Positions 26,327 through 35,203 of a stretch of DNA of 64,000 nt are shown in pieces; the first letter of the stretch is position 1; each line of letters begins with the position of its first letter. Source of the stretch: Mucilaginibacter lacusdianchii (lineage in GTDB: Bacteria > Bacteroidota > Bacteroidia > Sphingobacteriales > Sphingobacteriaceae); contig NZ_WSRW01000002.1 of NCBI RefSeq assembly GCF_009770985.1, forward strand, positions 744,001 through 808,000. The letters are read 5' to 3'. The notes below the pieces were generated by a model. The model was not told where the DNA came from. It made no database searches and saw only the letters and a list, made by a program, of their open reading frames with translations. The position numbers and the translations under genes are program-made.

Positions 26327-29245
26327 ATGTTATTTCCTTTATATTTACCGTTTATGCACGTGCAAGCCTGGTTACGATTTTTAGTTTTATTTGCTTGTAT
26401 GTTAGTTATAGAGCATCTGCCACTGTCTGCTCAATCACAAAACCTTACCAGAATTTCCGGGCTTCCATCATCCGAAGCTTACGATGTTCTTGCGGATAGG
26501 AAGGGTTTCATATGGGTTGGGCATGATTTAGGATTATCTCGGTATGACGGGCATAGCTTTACCAATTTCACATCGCCCGAGTTGCTATCATTAAGTATGA
26601 CTGACCTGAACGAAGACTCAGAAGGCCGCATTTGGTGTCATAACTTTAGTGGTCAGATTTTCTATACGGAACACGAGAAATTACATGTTTTAAGGAGCTA
26701 CGATCCACGTTTAGAACAAAATTTCCCTCGTTTAACACTAATCCGAAATCAGCTTTTTGCAACAAGCGACAAAGGCTTATTTATTTACGATATAAAAAAG
26801 CGTAAATCCAAGTATGTACGCTGTATTAGCAGTAAAGGTAAACCGTATCCTACATCATCATTAGCCCGCTTAGGAGACCAGATAATTGGATATGGTGTTG
26901 ACACTGGTATTGCCGAATGGTTTAGATGCGATACGAATGGACGGGTAAAAACACTTATCAGACATGGCAGCTTAAATATAATGGATGATAACGCTTATTT
27001 GCTGCAACCCACTACCTACCGCGATACAATATATGCCATATCAAACATAGCCGGCTTGGTTCAGAAATTAAAAATTGAACATGATACCGTAAAGATAGTT
27101 GGCAAAATTAAAATGCCAAGTTTCATTAACACACTAAGTCAGTTAAATCACTCGCTGTGGATCAACACTAAAATGGAAAGCGTCAATCCGTTAAGTGGCC
27201 AAAAAATAAAAAATTACGATATAAGCGATATCATAAATGACAGTTTGGGTAATGTATGGTACAGCAGCCTTAAATTCGGGTTATTGGTTGATACCAAATC
27301 CCCAAAGTGGCAAGCTGAACCACTGCAGTTAAATGGAGGTGACTACGTGCGCTGTATCAGCAAAATCAACAATTATGTATTACTAGGCACACAAAGCGGA
27401 CGCTTGTTGCTCAAAGAGCAAATCGGCTCTAAAACAATTCATACATTATCACTGCCAAGCATTTACGGAGCAATTGAAGCTATTAAGCCATATGATGATG
27501 ATTCGTTTCTTATAGGCGCTTCCGTTGGCATATTTCTTTATCAAATCAAAACAAATAAATTAAAGCAACTGTCTTCCAATCTTGTATTGAAAGATGCCGT
27601 TTTAACTACCGACAAACTGCTTTATACGGCTCAATCAAACAACGTTTTTTCGTTCCCTGTATCGAATTCCACAGATCTAAAACTTTCGTTACCCGGCACA
27701 GGCATTCTACCCAAACGCCAGCGCAGCCGGGCATTAACTTATGATACTATATCGAAAACTGTATACTGTGCATTTAAAAATGATTTAATCAAAGTGCAAG
27801 GCGGTCGCTTAACCAGAATATTGTATAACGGAAACTCTATATATGTTTCAAGTTTGGTTAGCCGCAAGCAAAAAGTTTTGGCAGGTACTTTTGCGCAAGG
27901 ATTACTGCTCATAAAGCCTTCCGGTATCAAATCTTATAAAATTGGTAACGGTTTGTTATCTACCAGCATATCAAAAGTTGCACTATTTAATAACCATGCA
28001 TGGATTGCCGGTAACAACTGCTTACAGCTATTTGATATGGACCAGGAGAAATTTATTAAGAAAATAAATTTTCCGGCAGCAGCCGGAACAGCCATCTATG
28101 CTGTATGGGAGGAGGGTAGCAAGTTATATATAGCCACTGCAAACGGGTTACAATACATCAACTACAATGGCATTACAAGCAATATATCAATAAAAAATTA
28201 CCTACTTTACTCTATCATCAACAACCATGATACCGTATTTACAAACAACGCTACGCTTCCTTATCATAAAAATAACATCAGTTTTAACTTAGGTGCTGTT
28301 ACTTATGACGGCGCAGAGGAAGTGTATTTTAAATATAAGCTTGATGGCAGCGGCGACAATAATAAATGGCAGTCTTTACCATCCGGCGTAAAAACAGTTC
28401 AATTTGCCTCGCTTATGCCTGGTAAGTATCAATTTAAAGCCATGGCTCAGCATGCCTTAGGCACACTGGTAGGGCCGCCTGTTACATTCAACCTAATTAT
28501 TCAAAAACCTTGGTGGCAACAATGGTGGTTTTTAGGTTTATGTATTATCACGGTTGTCTTACTAACGATATTGATTTTTAAAATATACTACAAAATTATA
28601 TTAGACAAGCAAAAGCTGCGTTACGAAAAAATTCTGGCCATTGAGTACGAACGGCAAACCATAAGCCGCGAGTTGCACGACAATATCGGACAACTACTGT
28701 CGCTGGTTAAGTTAACACTGGGCACCACTGCCGGACAACCTGAACAGCACAAACAAAAAAAGATTGATGAAAGCCGTGAACTGGTAGGCCAGGCTATTAC
28801 CGACTTGCGCAACATTTCAAAAAACTTAAGCTTTCATAACATTTCACATGTAGGCTTAACACAAGCTATAAAGAAAGAAGCTGAGCGTATAGACCGTAGT
28901 GGGCTGCTTAAAATGACCGTTAATGTAATTGGCAACCCTTACAGCTTAGGCGAACAAAACGAGCTGGTGTTGTTCCGCATTTTTCAGGAAGCATTGAATA
29001 ACACGCTTAAACATGCTGACGCCGAGCACTTGGATGTTAAATTAGAATTTGCTACCGAAAAGCTTAATTTAATGATTGCAGATGATGGCAAAGGCTTTGC
29101 CAAACACGAAAAACTGAACGATGGCGGCTCGGGTTTAAAAAATATGGAAAACAGGGCATCATTAATTGGTGCCGATATTGATATTAACAGTGCACCTGGT
29201 AAGGGCACCCAAATAAGCTTAACTTTAGATACCTTTACACCTTAA
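26327..29245 (+). CDS. Reg_prop/Y_Y_Y-sensor histidine kinase (NarL-partner type)
   Basis: The frame is open from a GTG at 26303, but that codon lies inside an inverted repeat, and ATG 26327 gives a clean signal/anchor (LRFLVLFACMLVIEHLPLSA), so 972 residues are preferred. It has periplasmic two-component propeller repeats (DRKGFIWVGHDLGLSRYDG is a classic blade), a Y_Y_Y domain near 680-730, one membrane helix (WWFLGLCIITVVLLTILIF), a HisKA_3 domain with phospho-accepting His784 in SRELHDNIGQ, and an ATPase domain (ADDGKGF, GSGLKNMENRA). It senses an outside signal and phosphorylates the LuxR-type regulator that starts 4 bp after its stop. It is not a hybrid kinase: no receiver or AraC domain is fused. 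The ligand is unknown; it is not next to a SusCD pair. Confidence 0.9.
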   Translation: MLFPLYLPFMHVQAWLRFLVLFACMLVIEHLPLSAQSQNLTRISGLPSSEAYDVLADRKGFIWVGHDLGLSRYDGHSFTNFTSPELLSLSMTDLNEDSEGRIWCHNFSGQIFYTEHEKLHVLRSYDPRLEQNFPRLTLIRNQLFATSDKGLFIYDIKKRKSKYVRCISSKGKPYPTSSLARLGDQIIGYGVDTGIAEWFRCDTNGRVKTLIRHGSLNIMDDNAYLLQPTTYRDTIYAISNIAGLVQKLKIEHDTVKIVGKIKMPSFINTLSQLNHSLWINTKMESVNPLSGQKIKNYDISDIINDSLGNVWYSSLKFGLLVDTKSPKWQAEPLQLNGGDYVRCISKINNYVLLGTQSGRLLLKEQIGSKTIHTLSLPSIYGAIEAIKPYDDDSFLIGASVGIFLYQIKTNKLKQLSSNLVLKDAVLTTDKLLYTAQSNNVFSFPVSNSTDLKLSLPGTGILPKRQRSRALTYDTISKTVYCAFKNDLIKVQGGRLTRILYNGNSIYVSSLVSRKQKVLAGTFAQGLLLIKPSGIKSYKIGNGLLSTSISKVALFNNHAWIAGNNCLQLFDMDQEKFIKKINFPAAAGTAIYAVWEEGSKLYIATANGLQYINYNGITSNISIKNYLLYSIINNHDTVFTNNATLPYHKNNISFNLGAVTYDGAEEVYFKYKLDGSGDNNKWQSLPSGVKTVQFASLMPGKYQFKAMAQHALGTLVGPPVTFNLIIQKPWWQQWWFLGLCIITVVLLTILIFKIYYKIILDKQKLRYEKILAIEYERQTISRELHDNIGQLLSLVKLTLGTTAGQPEQHKQKKIDESRELVGQAITDLRNISKNLSFHNISHVGLTQAIKKEAERIDRSGLLKMTVNVIGNPYSLGEQNELVLFRIFQEALNNTLKHADAEHLDVKLEFATEKLNLMIADDGKGFAKHEKLNDGGSGLKNMENRASLIGADIDINSAPGKGTQISLTLDTFTP

Positions 29246-29249
29246 CACT

Positions 29250-29891
29250 ATGCCTGCAGATACCATAGAGATTGCTTTAGTTGATGACCACCGCCTGTTC
29301 CGGAGCGGGCTTGCTTCATTGATTAACAGCTTGAATGGTTATAACATTATTTACGAAGCTTCAAACGGCGTTGACTTAGGCCGCAAATTAACGCCTAAAA
29401 CCAAGCCGCATATTGTGCTGCTTGATATAAACATGCCGTTGATGGACGGCATTGATACGGCTAAATGGCTTCGTGTTAATTACCCGGATGTTAAAGTAAT
29501 TGTGTTGTCGATGTTTGAGGATGCCGAAAAGGTACTAGCTATGCTGCGTTTAGGTATTAAAGGATACTTGCTAAAAGACGCTGAGCCGCATGAGTTTGAA
29601 CAGGCATTGCAAAAGGTGACTAACAACGAGGTTTACTTTCCGCAATTTGTTACCAAGCATTTGGTACACAATTACAATCAAGAGCCGGAAAAAATTAAGC
29701 TAAACAGCCGTGAAATTGAATTCTTGAAACTGGCAAGTACCGAAATGACCTATAAAGAAATTGCTGACCGTATGTGCATCAGTGCCCGTACTGTAGATGG
29801 CTATCGTGATCAGCTTTTTGAAAAGCTTAATATTAAAAGCCGGGTTGGGCTGGTTTTGTATGCTATCAAAAATAAGCTGATTGAACTATAA
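29250..29891 (+). CDS. NarL/LuxR-family response regulator
   Basis: A 213-residue two-domain regulator. The N-terminal receiver domain has the acidic pair (VDDHR), phosphorylated Asp59 in VLLDINMPLMDG, a Ser/Thr-position residue in VLSMFED and Lys in YLLKDAEP. The C-terminal LuxR-type helix-turn-helix includes LNSREIEFLKLASTEMTYKEI and ISARTVDGYRDQLFEKLNI. It is the cognate partner of the preceding kinase (4 bp gap). A candidate binding dyad lies just upstream of the kinase gene. Target genes other than its own operon are unknown. Confidence 0.93.
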   Translation: MPADTIEIALVDDHRLFRSGLASLINSLNGYNIIYEASNGVDLGRKLTPKTKPHIVLLDINMPLMDGIDTAKWLRVNYPDVKVIVLSMFEDAEKVLAMLRLGIKGYLLKDAEPHEFEQALQKVTNNEVYFPQFVTKHLVHNYNQEPEKIKLNSREIEFLKLASTEMTYKEIADRMCISARTVDGYRDQLFEKLNIKSRVGLVLYAIKNKLIEL

Positions 29892-29976
29892 CATACTTAC
29901 GGCATAACTTTATTCGCACATTTAGCTTACAATTTGACCGCTTTGTTGTTAAGCAAACAGGCAAAATTGTAAATTC

Positions 29977-30366
29977 ATGAGAAGACGCATTGTTACTATT
30001 GTTACACTGGTTGTTTTAATTGCACTAGCTGGCATTGTTTATTACCGATACTACTATGTTTTTGGCGATGGTGTAAAAGCTGGGACTATGAATTACTTTG
30101 TACACAAAGGTTATATGTTTAAAACCTACGAAGGACGCATTATTCAAAGCGGTATTCGTACACAACCTCAAGGATCTGTACAATCTAACGAATTTATGTT
30201 TTCGGTAACAGATGAGCGGGTAGCGCAACAATTAAATAACAACGCCGGCGGTTATCTTAAATTACATTATAAAGAATATTTTCATACCCTTCCCTGGCGT
30301 GGTGTAAGCCGCTATGTGGTTGATAGTGTAGTATCAGCAGAGCCACTTAATCCGGCACAACCATAA
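29977..30366 (+). CDS. Small membrane-anchored conserved protein, function unknown
   Basis: A 129-residue protein with one N-terminal membrane helix (IVTIVTLVVLIALAGIVYY) and a hydrophilic C-terminal domain containing GDGVKAGTMNYFVHKGYMFKTYEGRI, which I recognise as a conserved pattern in Bacteroidota. From memory, homologues are often labelled 6-phosphogluconate dehydrogenase, which is clearly wrong: there is no NADP-binding fold and the size is far too small. It follows the response regulator by 85 bp on the same strand and might belong to the same unit. No function can be assigned. Confidence 0.75.
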   Translation: MRRRIVTIVTLVVLIALAGIVYYRYYYVFGDGVKAGTMNYFVHKGYMFKTYEGRIIQSGIRTQPQGSVQSNEFMFSVTDERVAQQLNNNAGGYLKLHYKEYFHTLPWRGVSRYVVDSVVSAEPLNPAQP

Positions 30367-30416
30367 ATTATATGGCATTTAAGCTCCGTATCGTAGCTTA
30401 ACCATTTAAATAAACT

Positions 30417-31010
30417 TTAGCTATTGTTGTTGGCTGCCACTGGTCGCTCGCGTTTAAACAATGCGCCCAACACAAAGGAAACTGCAAAAAGTAGAATTAC
30501 CGTCACAAATAAAGATCTGATGAAGTTCTGCACCGTGATGGTTCTGTTCAGGGCAAAAGTTTTATTCATTTTATGCATCTCCGCCTTAATTTCGGCTGGT
30601 GGGCGGTGGGTAGATTTCATGGCACCTTCACGGGCGTTTACAGTAGCGATATGCGCCTTTTCAGCCAAAGTTGGATTAATCGCATTAGAAAAAACCATCA
30701 CGCCGTTATTCCAAATAATGGACGTAATAAACAGCATAATAAAAATGCCGGTAATGGCTTGGCGTAAGGTCCAGTATTTACCAATCTTATCGCGCAGCCC
30801 CTTAATAAAAAGAAGCGACAAACCGAAAATGATAATGTAATGCAGCGGGTATAAAACAATAAAAGTAACCAGGAAAGATTGTGCCCAGTTAGCTAAATAG
30901 TAAAGGGTTAATATGTCAACCAGTAACAAAATCCCCCCTAACAGCAAGCCCCTTAAAGCACCCTCTTTCCTGATAGCTAAATTTAAATTCTCCATTAATA
31001 TATTACTCAA
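30417..31010 (-). CDS. DUF4199-family membrane protein
   Basis: A 197-residue protein with four hydrophobic helices (about 20-42, 45-72, 85-105 and 165-185) and an amphipathic stretch between the third and fourth (HIATVNAREGAMKSTHRPPAEIKAEMHKM). Size and helix layout match the DUF4199 family, which is widespread in Bacteroidota and often sits near dihydroorotase or glycosyltransferase genes. It is the last gene of a four-gene minus-strand operon: its start overlaps the stop of the acidic protein gene by 4 bp. The function is not known. Confidence 0.8.
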   Translation of the reverse strand: MSNILMENLNLAIRKEGALRGLLLGGILLLVDILTLYYLANWAQSFLVTFIVLYPLHYIIIFGLSLLFIKGLRDKIGKYWTLRQAITGIFIMLFITSIIWNNGVMVFSNAINPTLAEKAHIATVNAREGAMKSTHRPPAEIKAEMHKMNKTFALNRTITVQNFIRSLFVTVILLFAVSFVLGALFKRERPVAANNNS

Positions 31011-31681
31011 TCGTGGCCAAATACTAGCAATATGCTATATACGGCCATATCAAAATCTTTTTCAATAGCATGTGCAGCTACTTCTTGCCCGTCGGCTTCA
31101 GATGCCTGGACATTTTGAAAGAATGTCATTACCGGATAAAACAGATCTTTCAGTTCGTCATCATCTGGTAAGCCAGCTGCTACTCTGCTTACCTCAGCAG
31201 GTGTGCTTTCTACCAGTATCTGGTTGGCAATAACCGGCTCATAAATCTGGTGCTCGTCTTGAAACTCGTCATCCCCAACCAGTAAAAACTCTTCTAAGTA
31301 GTCTTCTAATGAAGGCTCTATACTTTCGTCGTTACACTCATTAAGGTATAGCAGGACATTTAAAAGTTCGGTACCGCGGTCAAGCGTTTCTTCTTCTATC
31401 TCTTCCCACTCGGGCGAGTCAAGGTAATCTTCCTCCAGGCGATTAATATCGGCGCTAAAGAAATTTACCATCAGCAAATCAAAAAACACTTCGCGTAAAG
31501 CCTCAACCTGCGGATAATCGTCAAACACATCGTCTAAGGCATCTACTTTATCCAAAAAGTCTTCCTCGGCAGCAAATACGTCAGTTAGTTTTGCTTTTAG
31601 TTCGCTAACATCAATTGGGGTATAAGCAGTAAAAGACTGCAATGCAGCATCAATAGCTTTCTGTACTTTTGAGTCAATCAT
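31007..31681 (-). CDS. Acidic hypothetical protein in the dihydroorotase-like operon
   Basis: A 224-residue soluble protein of unusually acidic composition, with runs such as DYLDSPEWEEIEEE and SLEDYLEEFLLVGDDE and no Cys-rich, membrane or nucleotide-binding motif that I recognise. It is predicted to be mostly helical. It begins 10 bp after the stop of the dihydroorotase homologue and overlaps the next gene by 4 bp, so it is translationally coupled to both. A protein this acidic next to a catalytically dead enzyme homologue might be a binding partner, but that is only a suggestion. I do not recognise the family. Confidence 0.75.
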   Translation of the reverse strand: MIDSKVQKAIDAALQSFTAYTPIDVSELKAKLTDVFAAEEDFLDKVDALDDVFDDYPQVEALREVFFDLLMVNFFSADINRLEEDYLDSPEWEEIEEETLDRGTELLNVLLYLNECNDESIEPSLEDYLEEFLLVGDDEFQDEHQIYEPVIANQILVESTPAEVSRVAAGLPDDDELKDLFYPVMTFFQNVQASEADGQEVAAHAIEKDFDMAVYSILLVFGHD

Positions 31682-31691
31682 AGGTTGTTAA

Positions 31692-32948
31692 TTAAAATCT
31701 GTATACCTGTTGGTTATTACAAGTTAACACTACTTTACCTTTTAAGTTCTGTCCAATAAAAGGCGAATTGGAAGATTTTGACCGATTACTTTTTGTATCA
31801 AATGTCCACTCAGCTTCGGTATCAAACACGACCAAGCTGGCCGGTTGGTCATTTTCAATAACTGGAATAGCCACATTCAGAATATTACGAGGGTTAACAG
31901 CCAGCTTTTCCACAATCAGCTCTGCCGACAGGCCAGCCTGAATGGCTAACGAAAAAGCAGTTTGTAAACCAATAATGCCGTATGCCGCTATTTCGAATTC
32001 TACCTCTTTAAATTCCTTTTCGTGCGGAGTATGTTGTGATACAATAGCATCAATTGTGCCGTCTTTTAACCCTTCTATTAAGGCATCTACATCAATCTGT
32101 GTGCGTAAAGGCGGCTTTACTTTAAATTGACTGTCAAAACCCAGCAAGCCTTCGTCTGTAAGTACTAAATGATGCGCGGCTACGTCGCAGGTAACAGGCA
32201 AGCCTTTACGCTTGGCTTCCCGGATCAACTCAACCGAACGTGCTACAGAAATAGTACTGAAGTGAATAGGTGAACTGGTATACTCAGCCAAATACAAATC
32301 ACGAGCAATCATCAGCTCTTCGGCCAAAGCAGGGATGCCTTTCATGCCCAACAGCGTGCTTACCACCCCCTCATGCACCTTGGCACTACCGGCAATGGCA
32401 GTATCTTCCGGATATGAGAATACAAGTGCATTAAAACCTTTAGCATACAACAATGCACGTTCCATTACACCAGCATCTTTTACCGGACGGTCGCCGTCGG
32501 TAAATGCCTTTGCTCCGCTTAGGTACATATCATACATTTCAGCCAAATCTTTTCCTTCGCGTTTGTAAGAAATAGCGCCTAGCGGATATACATCTACCAG
32601 GTTGCCTTTGGCTTTGTTAATCACGTACTCTACTTCGGTTTTGGAATGTACAGGCGGCTGTGTACCGGGCATTAGTGCTACGGCCGTAAAGCCACCGGCA
32701 GCTGCTGCCTGCAAACCGCTGGTCAAATCTTCTTTGGTTTCCAGGCCGGGCTCGCCAATATTGCAGTTTAAATCGAAAAAGCCAGGCGACACGTACTTGC
32801 CTTTGGCATCAAACACTTCGGTACCGTCGGCGCTAATGCCGGCAGCTACGTTAACAATGCGGCCATCCTGAATTAAAATGTCAAGCTGTTGCTGATGAAA
32901 CGGCGAGCCGGGTTGTAGGATGGTGGCGGATTGGATGAGCAAATTCAT
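31692..32948 (-). CDS. Dihydroorotase-family amidohydrolase homologue, probably catalytically inactive
   Basis: A 418-residue protein with the full-length fold of class I dihydroorotases: N- and C-terminal beta-sandwich and a central barrel. Conserved non-catalytic marks remain (GEPGLETKEDL, AAAGGFTAVALMPGTQPP, HFSTISVARSVELIREAKRKGLPVTC, AHHLVLTDEG, PPLR). The catalytic set does not: the HxHxR metal motif is DLNCNIGEPG (both His to Asn, Arg to Gly), the later metal His is Tyr in FSYPED, and the general-base Asp in the usual TDHAPH is Gln in SQHTPH. It may be a structural partner of aspartate carbamoyltransferase, as known for the inactive PyrC' of Pseudomonas, or have another role. Pipelines will label it pyrC. 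Confidence 0.88.
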   Translation of the reverse strand: MNLLIQSATILQPGSPFHQQQLDILIQDGRIVNVAAGISADGTEVFDAKGKYVSPGFFDLNCNIGEPGLETKEDLTSGLQAAAAGGFTAVALMPGTQPPVHSKTEVEYVINKAKGNLVDVYPLGAISYKREGKDLAEMYDMYLSGAKAFTDGDRPVKDAGVMERALLYAKGFNALVFSYPEDTAIAGSAKVHEGVVSTLLGMKGIPALAEELMIARDLYLAEYTSSPIHFSTISVARSVELIREAKRKGLPVTCDVAAHHLVLTDEGLLGFDSQFKVKPPLRTQIDVDALIEGLKDGTIDAIVSQHTPHEKEFKEVEFEIAAYGIIGLQTAFSLAIQAGLSAELIVEKLAVNPRNILNVAIPVIENDQPASLVVFDTEAEWTFDTKSNRSKSSNSPFIGQNLKGKVVLTCNNQQVYRF

Positions 32949-32982
32949 GTAAAGTGGCTTTTAAGCTTAGATGAATCGATAA

Positions 32983-35037
32983 TCAGACCAGACCTGAAAC
33001 CTGCGGTTTGTTAACCCGGAAGAACCGGACCAGCAAAATTTCAGCTGCTATAAAAATCAGTGCCAAAATTATACAAAGTTTCCATAATTGCAGTCCAAAA
33101 TTTGTTTCGGTTACTGCACTCTTTAACGAACCATTGCCGGCTTGTATTACAGAGCTGCCTTTGGGCAGTATTTTATTCAGACCAGCTTTGTCCAGGTAAG
33201 TTAAATCCGACTCCAGCCGGCTGTTATTAAAAGCCACTACGGCCAACACGCTATCCTGCTTTTTTACCTGATAACTGCCGGGCTGCTGTATTTGGTCGGC
33301 CACATAAAGCAGCGTGCTACCCTCCTGCTGGCGGGTATCGGGTATAAGCGTTTGGCTGCCTCTATTTAGTTTGATAATTTGCTTTTCGGCTACTTGCACC
33401 GGCTCAGTTTCAATAGTTTCATCTTTGCCGATAGTATAAAACAGCGGCTGATCGTGACCGCTCAGCAATGCCATACGAAATAATATGGGCAACAATAAGG
33501 CGTGCCGTGGCAGATTGCTGTATGTTTCATCCAAAGGCACGGCTGATACATACACCCTACCATTGCCGCTATTATAGCCGGCCCAAAATTGTTGGTGTCC
33601 GGGCAGCTCCATCAAGTTTTGGCCGTTGCTACGGCTGGCTGAACTTAAAGGATAATATTTTTGCACCTTAGGCAAGTCAGGCGTTTGCGGTGCTTCTTCA
33701 AAAACAGTTTTAAACAGCGGGTTTTGAAGATTGAGGTTAGCAACACGGGTATCTTCCGTAACCATCTTTTCTAGCCATGCCGAACCTACCGATTGCAATA
33801 AGGACCTATAGGTACTCACATCAGCATCTGCCGCAGGAAAAACAGCCAGTGTACCGCCTTTGGCTACATAGCCTTTCAGTTGTTGTGCCAAACCTGACGA
33901 TATCGATTTAACATCGCTTAACGCTATCAGCGGATAAGTGTTTAATGCAGAATAATTCACGTTACCGTCGTTTACCCGGCTCACTGCAAAAAAAGCATCA
34001 GATTTAAATGCGGCATTCAGGTATACGTTTGGCGTTCCGCCATCAATCAGCAAAACAGGCATATGCTGCCTTACATTGAAAGCAAAATAGAATTGATTAT
34101 CAAATGTAACCGGATTATCCTGCAATTGAATTTCGGCCTGCTGCCAACCGGCTTCCAAACCCGAAAAGGTAAGCGTATCTAAACTTATAGCACGAGCTTT
34201 CACCGTAAAGCTGCCTAAGGCTTTTTGTGTACCATTTATCATCAGCTTTAGAGGAATTCCTTTGGCATCCTCAACTGCATAATTGTGTAGTTTAATTACA
34301 AGACGTTCAGTTTCATTGGGGCGATGCAGGGCGCTAAGCAACCAAACGGAATCGACTGCTACGTTAGGTAAGGTATTAGCTTTTAACTGCACCAGGTTAA
34401 CAACCAGGCCAGCAGTTGGCTTTGCATTGCTTTGGGCGTAACCACTTTTCTGAAAATCGGATATGAGATAAGACGATTGCACTGTACCACCCTGTGTTTG
34501 CAATAAGCTTTGCTGCCGGTTCAAAATTTGATTAAGTGTACGGCTTTGTGAACTTATTTTTACGGCATCTACCGCATCATCAAACTCATCGCGGCTCAGC
34601 AAACGCTGGTGCTTGCCTTCAAAATTCTGGGTAAGCAGTTGAAAACGATAATTGATGTTATATGCCGATGCAATTTCTTTGGCACGTCGTTTAGCTTCGT
34701 CCAAGAGGCTACCCTCGCGGGTAAGGGTTTGCATGGAATAAGAATTATCAATAAAAACACTTACCGTCTGCCGCTGTCCGGTAGCTATGGTATTTTTACC
34801 GGGAATAAACGGGCGGGCAAAAGCCAGCACCAAAAAAAACAAAGCCAGTAAACGGGCAGCCAAAATCAGTCGTTCTTTTAAATTTCGGCGTGATGACTGC
34901 TGCTCGTTGATTTCTTTTAGAAACTGAACATTGCTGAAATATACCTTTTGATACTTGCGAAAGTTGAACAAGTGCACCAGTACCGGAATGGCTAGTGAAG
35001 CTAAGGCAAATAAAAACGCCGGATATACAAACTGCAT
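32983..35037 (-). CDS. BatA-like membrane protein with VWA domain
   Basis: A 684-residue protein starting with the BatA N-terminal domain: MQFVYPAFLFALASLAIPVLVHLFNF, FSNVQFLKEI and a second membrane helix (LLALFFLVLAFARPFIPG). A von Willebrand A-type segment follows with the MIDAS-like FIDNSYSMQT (D-x-S-x-S). A large periplasmic part and a C-terminal membrane helix (about 655-675) follow. The family was named aerotolerance proteins in Bacteroides, but the molecular role is unclear. It is the first gene of the four-gene operon (34 bp before the dihydroorotase homologue) and has a good promoter. Confidence 0.85.
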   Translation of the reverse strand: MQFVYPAFLFALASLAIPVLVHLFNFRKYQKVYFSNVQFLKEINEQQSSRRNLKERLILAARLLALFFLVLAFARPFIPGKNTIATGQRQTVSVFIDNSYSMQTLTREGSLLDEAKRRAKEIASAYNINYRFQLLTQNFEGKHQRLLSRDEFDDAVDAVKISSQSRTLNQILNRQQSLLQTQGGTVQSSYLISDFQKSGYAQSNAKPTAGLVVNLVQLKANTLPNVAVDSVWLLSALHRPNETERLVIKLHNYAVEDAKGIPLKLMINGTQKALGSFTVKARAISLDTLTFSGLEAGWQQAEIQLQDNPVTFDNQFYFAFNVRQHMPVLLIDGGTPNVYLNAAFKSDAFFAVSRVNDGNVNYSALNTYPLIALSDVKSISSGLAQQLKGYVAKGGTLAVFPAADADVSTYRSLLQSVGSAWLEKMVTEDTRVANLNLQNPLFKTVFEEAPQTPDLPKVQKYYPLSSASRSNGQNLMELPGHQQFWAGYNSGNGRVYVSAVPLDETYSNLPRHALLLPILFRMALLSGHDQPLFYTIGKDETIETEPVQVAEKQIIKLNRGSQTLIPDTRQQEGSTLLYVADQIQQPGSYQVKKQDSVLAVVAFNNSRLESDLTYLDKAGLNKILPKGSSVIQAGNGSLKSAVTETNFGLQLWKLCIILALIFIAAEILLVRFFRVNKPQVSGLV

Positions 35038-35078
35038 GAATTAAGCTGAATACCGCTGTAAGCTTTAACGGTTATTAA

Positions 35079-35110
35079 CAAATATACCGTTTAGGAACTT
35101 AAAACTGCAA
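35079..35110 (-). promoter_or_regulatory. Promoter of the BatA-like/dihydroorotase-like operon
   Basis: On the minus strand TTG (complement of 35108-35110), a 21-bp spacer and TATATTTG (complement of 35079-35086) match the full consensus. The ATG follows 42 bp downstream. Confidence 0.7.
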
Positions 35111-35203
35111 CCCGGCCTTGAGCTGCCTGCAGTAATTTACCTAGCTGTGCGTGAACAATACACCCAATGCAATGTTCAAACAAATACTTAGGGAAACAAA
35201 ATT

